From Paenibacillus sp. JNUCC-31 (GTDB taxonomy: Bacteria; Bacillota; Bacilli; Paenibacillales; Paenibacillaceae), in NCBI RefSeq assembly GCF_014844075.1, contig NZ_CP062165.1:1364001-1428000 (forward strand): DNA of 64,000 bases. Reading direction: 5' to 3'. How positions within the stretch are numbered: the stretch's first letter is position 1; each line of letters starts with the position of its first letter. This document shows positions 28,581 through 36,400 of the stretch, piece after piece. Under the pieces are notes generated by a model that did no database searches, had not been told where the DNA came from, and worked only from the letters and a program-made list of their open reading frames with translations. The translations under genes and the position numbers were made by a program.

Positions 28581-29426
28581 TCAATCTGAGGATGGATGAA
28601 GTCGATGATCTATCCGAATGATTTCCATGGCGATCACAACCAGTTGGCTTTCGGTAAAAGCATATCCATAATCCTCTTCAATCATTTCACCGATCTCGCG
28701 GGCCTGTGTATATGCTTCGGTAAAATTCATCTTTGCCATCGCTACAAGCTCCGGATTCAGTTCATTGCGAAGTCTGCCTGATTCATCCGTTTGCAGCATA
28801 TTCTCAAGCTGGGTCAAAAGTCGCTCATAGTTCGCAGACCGTCGATCCAGTACACCGGCAACTTGTCCTACACCTTCCGCGATATCCCTGATCATGGCCG
28901 TCTTTTCCGGAGCCTTATGGCGCATGCCCGCATTCTTCCAGGCCGTATGGATATGCATGGCGATATAACCCACCTCATCTTCCGGGATGACCACCTGCAA
29001 TTTCTCGTAGATCAAACGCTTGGCATGAAGCCCAAGCTGGAACTCTCTTGGATAGAGGATACGAATCTCCTCAAGCAGCGTATTCCGAATTTCGATTCCC
29101 TTGCCAATCCGCTCCAAGGCAAACGAGAGATGGTCTGCAAGAGCGATATGGATGTGCTCATGAAACGTAACACCAAGTGCTTTCTCGGCGAAAGTGATGA
29201 TCTGCTGGGTGACTGCAATTTCTTCTTCGGGCAGGGTCCCCAGTATTTCCTGAAGGTGGTTGTACTGCTTCGGATCAGTCATCACAAACACTTTTTCAAC
29301 AAGGCTTGAGTCTACAATATCATTTTTTCCTTTTTGGAAAACAACACCCGGCCCCATGACAATTTTCTCTTCTCCATGATCGTTAACCACAGCGGCGTTA
29401 TTGTTAAGTATTTTTTTGATCTTCAT
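28581..29426 (-). CDS. BglG/SacY-family transcriptional antiterminator
   Basis: A 281-residue protein: N-terminal CAT RNA-binding domain (1-55, MKIKKILNNNAAVV...), PRD1 (about 65-170) and PRD2 (about 175-281). PRD1 keeps both regulatory histidines, His99 and His158. PRD2 has lost both: Gln206 in the LLTQL position and Glu268 in IAMEI, where LicT has His207 and His269. PRD1 histidines are targets of the cognate EII (negative control); PRD2 histidines are normally targets of HPr. The gene lies 9 bp after the EIIBC gene and ahead of a RAT-controlled sacB, so it should sense sucrose through that EII. It is probably not subject to HPr-dependent stimulation. AGGAGA ribosome binding site. Confidence 0.92.
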   Translation of the reverse strand: MKIKKILNNNAAVVNDHGEEKIVMGPGVVFQKGKNDIVDSSLVEKVFVMTDPKQYNHLQEILGTLPEEEIAVTQQIITFAEKALGVTFHEHIHIALADHLSFALERIGKGIEIRNTLLEEIRILYPREFQLGLHAKRLIYEKLQVVIPEDEVGYIAMHIHTAWKNAGMRHKAPEKTAMIRDIAEGVGQVAGVLDRRSANYERLLTQLENMLQTDESGRLRNELNPELVAMAKMNFTEAYTQAREIGEMIEEDYGYAFTESQLVVIAMEIIRIDHRLHPSSD

Positions 29427-29435
29427 GTTAGTCTC

Positions 29436-30983
29436 CTATGCCTGTTCGTTAAGTTTATCAGCTTCTGGTCGAACATCGCGATCCACACCGAGCAGCAAGG
29501 TAACGGCAAAAGCCGTGGCCAGAGCAAGCACAAAACCTATCAGATAATGAACAAGATTCATCAACCCGGGCTGTACGATAAAAGCGATCATCGGCAATCC
29601 GGTTAGCCCAAATGAACTGGCGATAACCTGATGAAAAGCGACATATGCCCCTCCGGTGGCTCCTCCGGCAGCGGCACCCAGAAAGGGGCGCCCAAGTTTA
29701 AGATTCACACCATAGGTGATTGGCTCGGTGATACCGAACAGTGCGGTGATCGAAGCAGGCAATGCTATTTTCCTTAATGCTTTGTCCCGGGTTCTGGCAT
29801 ACACCGCAAGACCGGCTCCTGCTTGCGCGATATTCGCCATGGACCAGATCGGAAGCAAGAAATTAAAGCCGATATCCGGATTGGAGATCAGTCCAACTTC
29901 GACAGCCTGAATCCCGTGATGAAGACCGGTGATCACAATGGAGCTATAGACCCCTCCAAGCAGAAGGCCAAAATACAAGCTCCCATAGTTGAAGACGTGT
30001 TCCAGAATACTTCCGAGCGAGCGGCCCAAACCAAGAGCAAGGGGTTCAATAACCAGTACTGCAAGAGTGCCCGCGATGCTAAAGCTTAAGAAGGGAACGA
30101 GAAGAACAGCTCCGGATGACGGTATCCATCGCCGTAGTCCTTTCTCAACTATCGTTAACATTAGCGTCGCAAGAACGGTTGGGATTATGGCTCCCTGATA
30201 CCCGAATTGCGGTGACATGGGCAAAACTTGAGCAAAGACCGGATCTCCACCGATTTTGGTGAACGGAAGAATTCCCGGATGAGTCATGACAATCCCCACA
30301 GCGGCACCAAGCGCCGGGGTTCCCCCGAACCGCTTGGCCGTGTTGTATCCGAAGAGAACCGCCATCAGCTGGAACGCTGAGCCCGTCAGCAGTGACAGAA
30401 TCCGGAACCACATTTGGCCTGGATCACCCCACCCGAATGCCCCCGCAAGTCCCAAGAGACCCAACAGCAGTCCAGCCCCGACGAAGAGCGGAATAATGGG
30501 TACAACGATATCAGAAAAAAATTGGAATGCGTCCATCAACCTGTGTAACAGAGATCGTGAATGAAGCCCCTTATCATTGGATGACCTGCTAGCGGTAGAC
30601 ACGGACGGCAGTGTACAGGAGTCAGTATGGTTTTCTTCGTGTAGCCCTGATGTGAGAGGTCCATTCGGGCCGTCTTCTTTGGATATGGACGAAGCAGTTG
30701 ACTGAAGCATGCCATTCACCTGACGATTAACCTTTGAGACAAGAGCGGGACCAAGGATAATCTGCAATTGCCCAGCACGAATGTACACCCCTTGAATTTC
30801 CTGCATACCGTCAAGACGTTCTTGTTCCACCAGATCAGTGTTCTGCAATCGGAGTCGGAGTCGTGTCGTGCAATGGGTGCTTTCGATAATATTGTCCGTT
30901 CCACCAGACCATTCAATAAGTTGCATGGCTAATGCCCTAGCGGAACTACGCCCCGTTTTGACACTCCGGTCATCTTGCGGCAT
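29436..30983 (-). CDS. PTS sugar transporter EIIBC, probably sucrose-specific
   Basis: A 515-residue protein with an N-terminal EIIB domain (phosphocysteine Cys38 in STHCTTRLRL), a linker (about 95-165) and an EIIC membrane domain of the glucose/sucrose superfamily with the conserved GITEPITYGVNLKLGRP loop. No EIIA domain is fused or nearby, as in SacP/SacX, which borrow EIIA-Glc. Cotranscribed with the antiterminator that faces sacB, so sucrose is the likely substrate and this EII the likely kinase of PRD1. A strong GGGAGGAG precedes the ATG at 30983. Trehalose or another disaccharide cannot be fully excluded. Confidence 0.85.
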   Translation of the reverse strand: MPQDDRSVKTGRSSARALAMQLIEWSGGTDNIIESTHCTTRLRLRLQNTDLVEQERLDGMQEIQGVYIRAGQLQIILGPALVSKVNRQVNGMLQSTASSISKEDGPNGPLTSGLHEENHTDSCTLPSVSTASRSSNDKGLHSRSLLHRLMDAFQFFSDIVVPIIPLFVGAGLLLGLLGLAGAFGWGDPGQMWFRILSLLTGSAFQLMAVLFGYNTAKRFGGTPALGAAVGIVMTHPGILPFTKIGGDPVFAQVLPMSPQFGYQGAIIPTVLATLMLTIVEKGLRRWIPSSGAVLLVPFLSFSIAGTLAVLVIEPLALGLGRSLGSILEHVFNYGSLYFGLLLGGVYSSIVITGLHHGIQAVEVGLISNPDIGFNFLLPIWSMANIAQAGAGLAVYARTRDKALRKIALPASITALFGITEPITYGVNLKLGRPFLGAAAGGATGGAYVAFHQVIASSFGLTGLPMIAFIVQPGLMNLVHYLIGFVLALATAFAVTLLLGVDRDVRPEADKLNEQA

Positions 30984-31282
30984 GAATGCTCCTCCCTGTT
31001 ACTTAGCATTAAACGGACATCGAAGGACCGACGTCTATTATTGAAAGTTGATCTTCTTCAAAAATAACAATTCCGTCATTTATGGCAATATTACTATTGT
31101 GACCACTTCACTTTCCAAAATCAATGGTCAGTAAATACCACTACTCTGAGGACAATGACTCATCTTGGATCAATTATGAGGAACATCCGGTGGCTAGTGA
31201 GGAAAAGTGAAAACAAGGAGCTCGCATCAGACGGAGGTCACTGAGGAACTTATGCTTTTTGGGCAAGTTCAAGCAATAGACG
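30984..31282. other. Upstream region of the EIIBC gene
   Basis: About 300 bases without a gene. It should carry the promoter of the EIIBC-antiterminator pair on the minus strand, but I see no consensus -35/-10 pair and no RAT sequence, so control may differ from that of sacB. Confidence 0.35.
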
Positions 31283-31335
31283 AAAAAAATGCGTCACCTC
31301 ATCCGAATTTTCCGGAAGGTGTCGCATTTTTTATG
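31283..31335. terminator. Bidirectional terminator
   Basis: A long stem, ATGCG-T-CACCT-CAT-CCG against CGG-AA-AGGTG-T-CGCAT, is flanked by A-runs on the left and T-runs on the right, so it can end transcription on both strands. On the minus strand it ends the DHFR-like gene before the EIIBC promoter. Confidence 0.85.
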
Positions 31336-31386
31336 AGTTAACCTGATTAGCCCCGCCACTTCCGAAATGTTATTAGAGGAGCGGTA

Positions 31387-31941
31387 TCATTTTCTATCCA
31401 GCTGGTAGATTACTTGAACAACACCGGAAGTAAACGTTCTTGTATGAACCGTTTTCAAATTTATTCTCTGTTTCACATCAATAAATAACGGCTTCCCTTC
31501 TCCCAAGATAACAGGGTGAATGGATAATCTGAATTCATCAACTAGCCCTAAATTAATAAAAGTAGTAATAAGATTTGCTCCACCATATAACCAAATATCT
31601 TTACCCGGCTTATTCTTTAATTTAATTACTTCTTCAGTAATATTGTCATTAATGTAGATCGCTTTATTATCAGTCTCTTTTTTAGTCTTGGAAAACACAT
31701 ATTTCTCTTTCGTGTGAACCGTATCCCAAAACTCTTTCTCAGCATCAGTATTTTCACTATCCGGTGTAAATTCTCCCCATAAATCATAGCTTTTTCTTCC
31801 GTACAAAATAGTATCAATTTGATTCAGAAACGTATTAAACTCCATATCAGGATCCATGATGCACCAATCAACTTCCCCATTCTTCCCTTCAATATAGCCA
31901 TCTAAAGTAACCGCTAAATCTAAAATTATTCTTCGGTTCAT
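31387..31941 (-). CDS. RibD C-terminal/dihydrofolate-reductase-like protein
   Basis: A 184-residue cytoplasmic protein of the RibD_C (bifunctional deaminase-reductase C-terminal) family. The visible signatures are DLAVTLDGYIEG near the N-terminus, ILYGRKSYD, DIWLYGGANLITTFINLGLV and the closing HPVILGEGKPLF strand, which make up an NADPH-binding DHFR fold. Many Firmicutes have several YwjB/YyaP-like copies of unknown substrate; it is not the housekeeping folA. GAAAGGAGA ribosome binding site before the ATG at 31941. The gene is more AT-rich than its neighbours. Confidence 0.88.
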   Translation of the reverse strand: MNRRIILDLAVTLDGYIEGKNGEVDWCIMDPDMEFNTFLNQIDTILYGRKSYDLWGEFTPDSENTDAEKEFWDTVHTKEKYVFSKTKKETDNKAIYINDNITEEVIKLKNKPGKDIWLYGGANLITTFINLGLVDEFRLSIHPVILGEGKPLFIDVKQRINLKTVHTRTFTSGVVQVIYQLDRK

Positions 31942-32029
31942 AACTTACATCTCCTTTCGTTAATATACCCTCATTATAAATCCAAATCACGACAAATCCT
32001 GTCATAGTTAAGAATTGTTTTTTGTTAGC

Positions 32030-32488
32030 CTAAAGGGCCTTTGTGCTTTGGTTGGACGTTAGAAGGTCAAGCTCTCTTTTCGTTTCAGGATGAACCACTA
32101 TGCTCTCCGTTAGGTTTAGAGTAGTATCTTTTACTCTTTTCCCCCATTTTCTTGAAAAAGAGCGCCAATCACATACCATTTCGATGACATACTTCTTAGG
32201 CATGGGTAACGCCTCTTTTGTATTGGGGTTAATAACCCAGTACTCCCAATGGTGCTTATTTTTATGCTGATGACGAAGCCATGCGTATTTCCATTTCAAC
32301 TCGTCTTCTAAGGTTAACGGTATTCCAGAGTAAAACTTTTTAGCGTATGGAAAGAATTCAGCCGGTAAAAATTTCGACCAATCATGAATAATCCCCTGAA
32401 TATAGAGGCCTTCTTTCCAACATTCAATCAGTACATTCAGTTTATGATTAAGGATATACAAGAAATAATTCCAGTAAGCTTTTAGCAT
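32030..32488 (-). CDS. DUF5662-type protein of unknown function, behind a T-box leader
   Basis: A 152-residue soluble protein with several HxxxH-like features: GLYIQGIIHDWSKFLPAEF, AWLRHQHKNKHHWEYW and MVCDWRSFSRKWG. The conserved His-Asp and clustered His residues look like an HD-type or related metal site, but no activity is known to me. AGAGGAGG precedes the ATG at 32488. The only gene directly downstream of the T-box leader (32574-32854), it should be induced when one aminoacyl-tRNA is scarce. That is unusual for a gene that is neither a synthetase nor an amino acid transporter or biosynthetic enzyme. Confidence 0.72.
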   Translation of the reverse strand: MLKAYWNYFLYILNHKLNVLIECWKEGLYIQGIIHDWSKFLPAEFFPYAKKFYSGIPLTLEDELKWKYAWLRHQHKNKHHWEYWVINPNTKEALPMPKKYVIEMVCDWRSFSRKWGKRVKDTTLNLTESIVVHPETKRELDLLTSNQSTKAL

Positions 32489-32573
32489 GAATTAAACCTC
32501 CTCTCAAGATCAAACCTCATTCCTTTTGAAAAGAACCCATAATTCCGATGCTATTAGAATAGTACTGCTCTGA

Positions 32574-32854
32574 GAAAAAAAAAGAATCCCACCTCCAAGA
32601 ACAATGTCTTGGGGACGAGATTCGTCGTGGTGCCACCCCAGTTTACTAATCTGTCATCAGATTAATCTTATCGAGTACGGCATGACAATCATGCTTATAC
32701 TCTAGCTCTGTAACAGGAGCTCCTGTCACACCACCCCCTGAACAGCCTCAGGTTCCGATGTGATGCTCAGAGATTTGATTCAATAAGGTTCCCCTTACTC
32801 CTTTTCAGCTACCGGAGCTCTCTGTAAATGTACACCTTACCTACTCTTCTCATC
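32574..32854 (-). promoter_or_regulatory. T-box riboswitch leader
   Basis: Read on the minus strand, the leader starts with stem I (base GAUG at 32851-32854 pairing with CAUC at 32762-32765), an AGUA-like bulge (32841-32845) and AGAGAG. It then has the T-box core GGGGUGGCACCACG (32627-32640) and a terminator whose arms GAAUC-C-CCCCAAG and CUUGG-GG-GGGAUUC (32584-32623) run into nine U. The antiterminator bulge UGGC would pair with a tRNA ending GCCA, i.e. discriminator G73. The specifier region GAAUCAAAUC contains UCA (Ser), AUC (Ile) or CAA (Gln); G73 favours Ser over Ile. The terminator ends about 85 bases before the DUF5662 start. Confidence 0.9.
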
Positions 32855-32868
32855 ACTGCATTTGCCCA

Positions 32869-32898
32869 ATTTTACCAATCTGATATTGAGTTTGTAAA
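32869..32898 (-). promoter_or_regulatory. Candidate promoter of the T-box transcript
   Basis: TTTACA (32893-32898) and TAAAAT (32869-32874) are separated by 18 bases on the minus strand, placing the start about 8 bases before stem I of the T-box. Confidence 0.6.
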
Positions 32899-32924
32899 GA
32901 CAGCCGACTAATTAGCCGGCTGTC
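32899..32924. repeat. Inverted repeat abutting the T-box promoter
   Basis: GACAGCC (32899-32905) pairs with GGCTGTC (32918-32924), with further pairing inside (CT/AG). It directly touches the -35 box of the T-box promoter. It lacks a good U-tract on either strand, so an operator is as likely as a weak terminator. Confidence 0.5.
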
Positions 32925-33037
32925 TACTTGAGTTATCATTCAGAGTTCTATTGGGGACTCACGGCAATCTTATGCCTTTAATTTATTTGTAACGAAATCC
33001 CCATGAACGGGTCTTATATACGTAAGGTGGTGAACAA

Positions 33038-33529
33038 GTGGCCGATGTGGAACAAATCTACGAACAATATTTTCAGGAGGTATATTTATTTGCGTTGTCT
33101 TTAAGCAGAAATCAGCAGATTGCAGAAGAAATCACTCAAGAAACGTTTGTAAAAGCCGTGAAGAATATCGACCAGTTCAAAGGCAACTGTAAAATCAGCG
33201 TTTGGCTATGTCAAATCGCCAAAAATACTTATTTCACATACATGGACAAACAAAAACGTTTCGAACCGGGGCCCCCGCCTGACACCAGATCTGGCACCAG
33301 CCTCACGATGGAACAACAGCTGATCGACAAAACCGAAGCTTTGCGCATCCATAAGCTACTGCACAACCTTAAGGAGCCTTACAAGGAAGTGTTTACGCTG
33401 CGGGTTTTTGGCGAGCTGTCTTTTGACCATATCAGCCAGATCTTCGGAAGAACGGAAAGCTGGGCCAGAGTGACCTTTCACCGTGCAAGGAACATTATTC
33501 AAGACTTACTACTGGAGGAAAAGCCATGA
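33038..33529 (+). CDS. ECF-family RNA polymerase sigma factor
   Basis: A 163-residue sigma-70 relative with only regions 2 and 4. Region 2 is at about 10-75 (VYLFALSLSRNQQIAEEITQ, FKGNCKISVWLCQIAKN) and region 4 at about 100-155 (LKEPYKEVFTLRVFGELSFD and the helix GRTESWARVTFHRAR). GTG start at 33038 with AAGGTGG seven bases upstream. It overlaps the anti-sigma gene by four bases (ATGA), the usual coupled arrangement. A TGTAAC about 50 bp upstream could be part of an autoregulated ECF promoter, but the -10 is poor. Confidence 0.92.
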   Translation: MADVEQIYEQYFQEVYLFALSLSRNQQIAEEITQETFVKAVKNIDQFKGNCKISVWLCQIAKNTYFTYMDKQKRFEPGPPPDTRSGTSLTMEQQLIDKTEALRIHKLLHNLKEPYKEVFTLRVFGELSFDHISQIFGRTESWARVTFHRARNIIQDLLLEEKP

Positions 33530-34224
33530 ACAAACTATCCTGCGAGGTCGTTCGGGATTTGCTACCGCTGTATTACGATGAGGTATGCAGCGCTAACACC
33601 AAAGAAGTCGTTGAAGCTCACCTGGCTACCTGTGAAGCGTGTAAAGCAGCCTTGCACAAGCTTCAACTGAGCAGCAGCCTGCCTTTTGAGCTGATAGCGA
33701 AAAATAAATTGGAGAGCACGGGTCTGGCCAACTTCAAGGCGTATTGGCGGCGCTCAAAAAAAGCCTCGTTTCTAAAAGGCCTGCTGCTCGCGACAGCCGT
33801 GAGCGGAGCCTTATATCTCGGCTATGTCGGATTATTCCAATGGAATATTAACGAGGTTCCGGCCAGTGTCATTGAAGTCACGCAAGTCAGCCGGCTCCGA
33901 GACGGCAAAATCGCGTATCATGTGAAGATGACCGACGGTTACCGGGTGAATCAGGTGAATTACACATTGGAGGATGACGGGAATTTCTATATGACACCGG
34001 TTCGGCCTGTGATCAAATCCAAAAAATTTGCTGAGATCAGTCTTGCCAATATCTATAACTTCGTGGATCTCAATCAATTAAATGCCAACCGGAAGAACCC
34101 TGAAATCACCATTAAGGCCATTTATTACGGGCCCAAGGACAATGCGACGCTGCTCTGGAAGGAAGGCATGGAGCTGCCATCTGCAAGCGAGGAGGTTGAA
34201 GCACAATATGCGAATTGGGATTAG
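33526..34224 (+). CDS. Membrane anti-sigma factor with zf-HC2 domain
   Basis: A 232-residue protein. The N-terminal zinc-finger-like anti-sigma domain has CEVVRDLLPLYYDEVC and the HLATCEAC motif (His-x3-Cys-x2-Cys), which holds the cognate ECF sigma. One transmembrane helix follows at about residues 85-107 (GLLLATAVSGALYLGYVGL), then an extracytoplasmic sensor part of about 125 residues with no recognised domain. Translation is coupled to the sigma gene. The inducing signal is unknown. Confidence 0.88.
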   Translation: MNKLSCEVVRDLLPLYYDEVCSANTKEVVEAHLATCEACKAALHKLQLSSSLPFELIAKNKLESTGLANFKAYWRRSKKASFLKGLLLATAVSGALYLGYVGLFQWNINEVPASVIEVTQVSRLRDGKIAYHVKMTDGYRVNQVNYTLEDDGNFYMTPVRPVIKSKKFAEISLANIYNFVDLNQLNANRKNPEITIKAIYYGPKDNATLLWKEGMELPSASEEVEAQYANWD

Positions 34225-34302
34225 AAGCTTGTATTACCCAGAAGACGGCGTCGGGTACCTGCCCCCGAATAACCGCAAACGCGATTCAGGTCATTTTTCT
34301 GT

Positions 34303-34857
34303 TCAAACCGACAGGTTTCCGGCTACATGCTGATACTTACAGATATAGCTGATATATTCTTTGCCACTTTGGTTAATTTCTTCATCAGTGGCTTGAAATG
34401 AGGCACCAAAGACCGCAAAATACGGTAACGCTACGGCGCCAACATGATTGATGCTGGCTTTGAATGGCGTGACTACCTCATCTACAGTAAAGGACACTGA
34501 ACCATCCCGTTTGTAATTTTCCTTTTTATCACCAATGGACATGGCCAAGCCCAGCTTTTTCCCATGCAGTTTGTTACCTGCTGATCCGTACGCCCATCCG
34601 TAAGCAAAAACATCATCAAACCACTTTTTTAACAAAGGCGGATAGCTGTACCAATACAACGGAAACTGCAAGATGATATGATCATATGCTTCCAGCAACT
34701 TCTGCTCTCTGGACACATCGATGTTCCAATCCGGATACGCTTTATAAATCTCATGGATGGTAATACCGCTCGAGTGTTGCTCCAGTTCTTCTTTCCATCG
34801 CTGATTCACTCTCGAAACCTCCATATTTGGATGCGCCAAAATGACAAGTGTTTTCAT
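34303..34857 (-). CDS. Flavodoxin-fold NAD(P)H:quinone oxidoreductase (KefF/MdaB family)
   Basis: A 184-residue FMN-dependent two-electron reductase with KTLVILAHPNMEVSRVNQRW (the FMN phosphate loop), ILQFPLYWYSYPPLLKKWFD and the VFAYGWAYG segment typical of the family. The ATG at 34857 has AAAGGA eight bases upstream and is preferred over an in-frame ATG three codons earlier that overlaps the ribosome binding site. It is divergent from the HxlR regulator, which very probably controls it, as with azoreductase/quinone-stress pairs in Bacillus. Confidence 0.9.
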   Translation of the reverse strand: MKTLVILAHPNMEVSRVNQRWKEELEQHSSGITIHEIYKAYPDWNIDVSREQKLLEAYDHIILQFPLYWYSYPPLLKKWFDDVFAYGWAYGSAGNKLHGKKLGLAMSIGDKKENYKRDGSVSFTVDEVVTPFKASINHVGAVALPYFAVFGASFQATDEEINQSGKEYISYICKYQHVAGNLSV

Positions 34858-35056
34858 GATTACCATTCCTTTCTCGGTTCAGCTATAGGCTTTTTTTCGA
34901 ATATGGCCATTATCATATAAGCCTGTGCAAAAGAAAATACACACTCGAAAGTAAGATGGTTACTTCAAAGTGTGTATAGACTTCATCAGCCATGCTGTGA
35001 GAAAATGAATATTTATACCACATCATCAGGATGTAACTTGAACGAGGTGATATCTC

Positions 35057-35419
35057 ATGAAACAATATAATCTGGGGATCGAAGCGACCCTCGAAATCAT
35101 CGGCGGCAAATGGAAGGCGCTAATCATCTGTTTGCTAATGTCCGGCGTGAAAAGGACAGGCGAATTAGAGCGAAGTATTGACGGAATTTCTCAAAAGGTA
35201 CTGATCCAGCAATTACGCGAGCTTGAAAGGGACGGCCTTGTCAGAAGACATGTCTACCAGCAAATGCCGCCCAAAGTCGAATACAGCCTTACGGAGTATG
35301 GCGTTACCGCCAATAAGATTGTCGATGTGATGTGTGCATGGGGAAGGGAAAATATAGCATTAAGGCAACAACAAGGAGAAGAAATTATATTATCAGAAAA
35401 TAAAGAGCCTGCTTTTTGA
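35057..35419 (+). CDS. HxlR-family winged-helix regulator
   Basis: A 120-residue MarR-like winged helix protein with the HxlR hallmark ATLEIIGGKWKALIICLL, recognition helix GISQKVLIQQLRELERDGLV and wing PKVEYSLTEYG. The redox-sensing N-terminal Cys of YodB/HypR (usually just before the ATLxxIGGKW helix) is replaced: the segment reads MKQYNLGIEAT. Cysteines occur only later (LLIICLL-like helix and VMCAW). It is divergent from a quinone reductase and followed 46 bp later by an SDR, both likely targets. GAGGTGAT-type ribosome binding site. Confidence 0.9.
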   Translation: MKQYNLGIEATLEIIGGKWKALIICLLMSGVKRTGELERSIDGISQKVLIQQLRELERDGLVRRHVYQQMPPKVEYSLTEYGVTANKIVDVMCAWGRENIALRQQQGEEIILSENKEPAF

Positions 35420-35465
35420 GCGGGTACTCATAGACTGACATTTTGAGAAGAAGGAGCATTTCAAT

Positions 35466-36185
35466 TTGAAGAACTATCTTGTATTCGGTGCCAGCAAAGG
35501 ATTAGGAGATGCATTTGTCAGAGGTGTGCCTGAGCATGGCGATAAAGTCTGGGTAATATCTCGCACGAAACCTGATAACTTGAAGCTGAACGATGGCGTA
35601 GAACGAATATGGATACAGGCAGATTTGTCCGATCTCCATGCAGCCAAACTGATCAGCGATGCGCTTCAGAACGAAATACTGGATGTTCTCATTTACAATG
35701 TGGGCATTTGGGAAAAGGAGGGGTTCGAGGACCACTATACGTTCGATAACGATACCCCCGCCGACATCAGTAATCTGATTCATGTGAATATAACATCCGC
35801 TATTGTATGCATTCAGGCATTATTACCCCACCTCAGACAATCGACAGCTGGCAAAATCGTTCTGATCGGCTCGACTGCGGGTCTGAGCAATGCGAACAAT
35901 ACCCAGGTTTCCTTTGTGGCCTCCAAATTTGCCATTCGAGGGATTACAGAGGCCTTGAGAGAACATACAAGAAACGATGGAATTGCGGTTACGTGTATAA
36001 ACCCGGGAGAGCTTGCAGCCGAAATTCCGTTTAAAGATGGCATTGACCGCGCTCTTTCCGAATATAATGGTACACGCATCCCTCTACAGGATATCGTTTC
36101 TATCGTAAAATGCATCGTCAATCTGTCCAAAGCAGCCTGTGTAAAAGAAATTAACATTCCGGCCATAACGGATTTGAACGCTTAA
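35466..36185 (+). CDS. Short-chain dehydrogenase/reductase
   Basis: A 239-residue Rossmann-fold oxidoreductase. The cofactor loop reads VFGASKGLGDAF, with IYNVG in place of NNAG, and the catalytic Ser lies in VLIGSTAGLS. The usual YxxxK appears as SFVASKFA, with Phe replacing the catalytic Tyr and the Lys retained. That substitution may lower or alter activity. TTG start at 35466 with AAGGAG eight bases upstream. Probably cotranscribed with hxlR and ended by the terminator at 36251. Confidence 0.85.
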   Translation: MKNYLVFGASKGLGDAFVRGVPEHGDKVWVISRTKPDNLKLNDGVERIWIQADLSDLHAAKLISDALQNEILDVLIYNVGIWEKEGFEDHYTFDNDTPADISNLIHVNITSAIVCIQALLPHLRQSTAGKIVLIGSTAGLSNANNTQVSFVASKFAIRGITEALREHTRNDGIAVTCINPGELAAEIPFKDGIDRALSEYNGTRIPLQDIVSIVKCIVNLSKAACVKEINIPAITDLNA

Positions 36186-36250
36186 TTGAAAACCCACCGG
36201 GATTATAAATAATTCTCATGCAGATCAGTAAAAATTATACGATCAAAATC

Positions 36251-36287
36251 GGCAAAAAGCCCGTACACTAGCGGGCTTTTTGCCTTT
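36251..36287 (+). terminator. Rho-independent terminator after the SDR gene
   Basis: Stem GGCAAAAAGCCCG / GGGCTTTTTGCC with a short loop, followed by TTTTT. Confidence 0.9.
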
Positions 36288-36400
36288 TTATTATAGAATA
36301 TAAGGCTAAATTACTTCGAAGAATGAAAGGTTGGCAAGTATATACGACATCGGATCATTTGGAAGTTTCATTGTCCTGTTCACAGTCCATATCTGACAAG

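Noticed and set aside
34216..34262. Hairpin-like TACCC/GGGTA after the anti-sigma gene as terminator
   Set aside because: The stem is short and no T-run follows on either strand.
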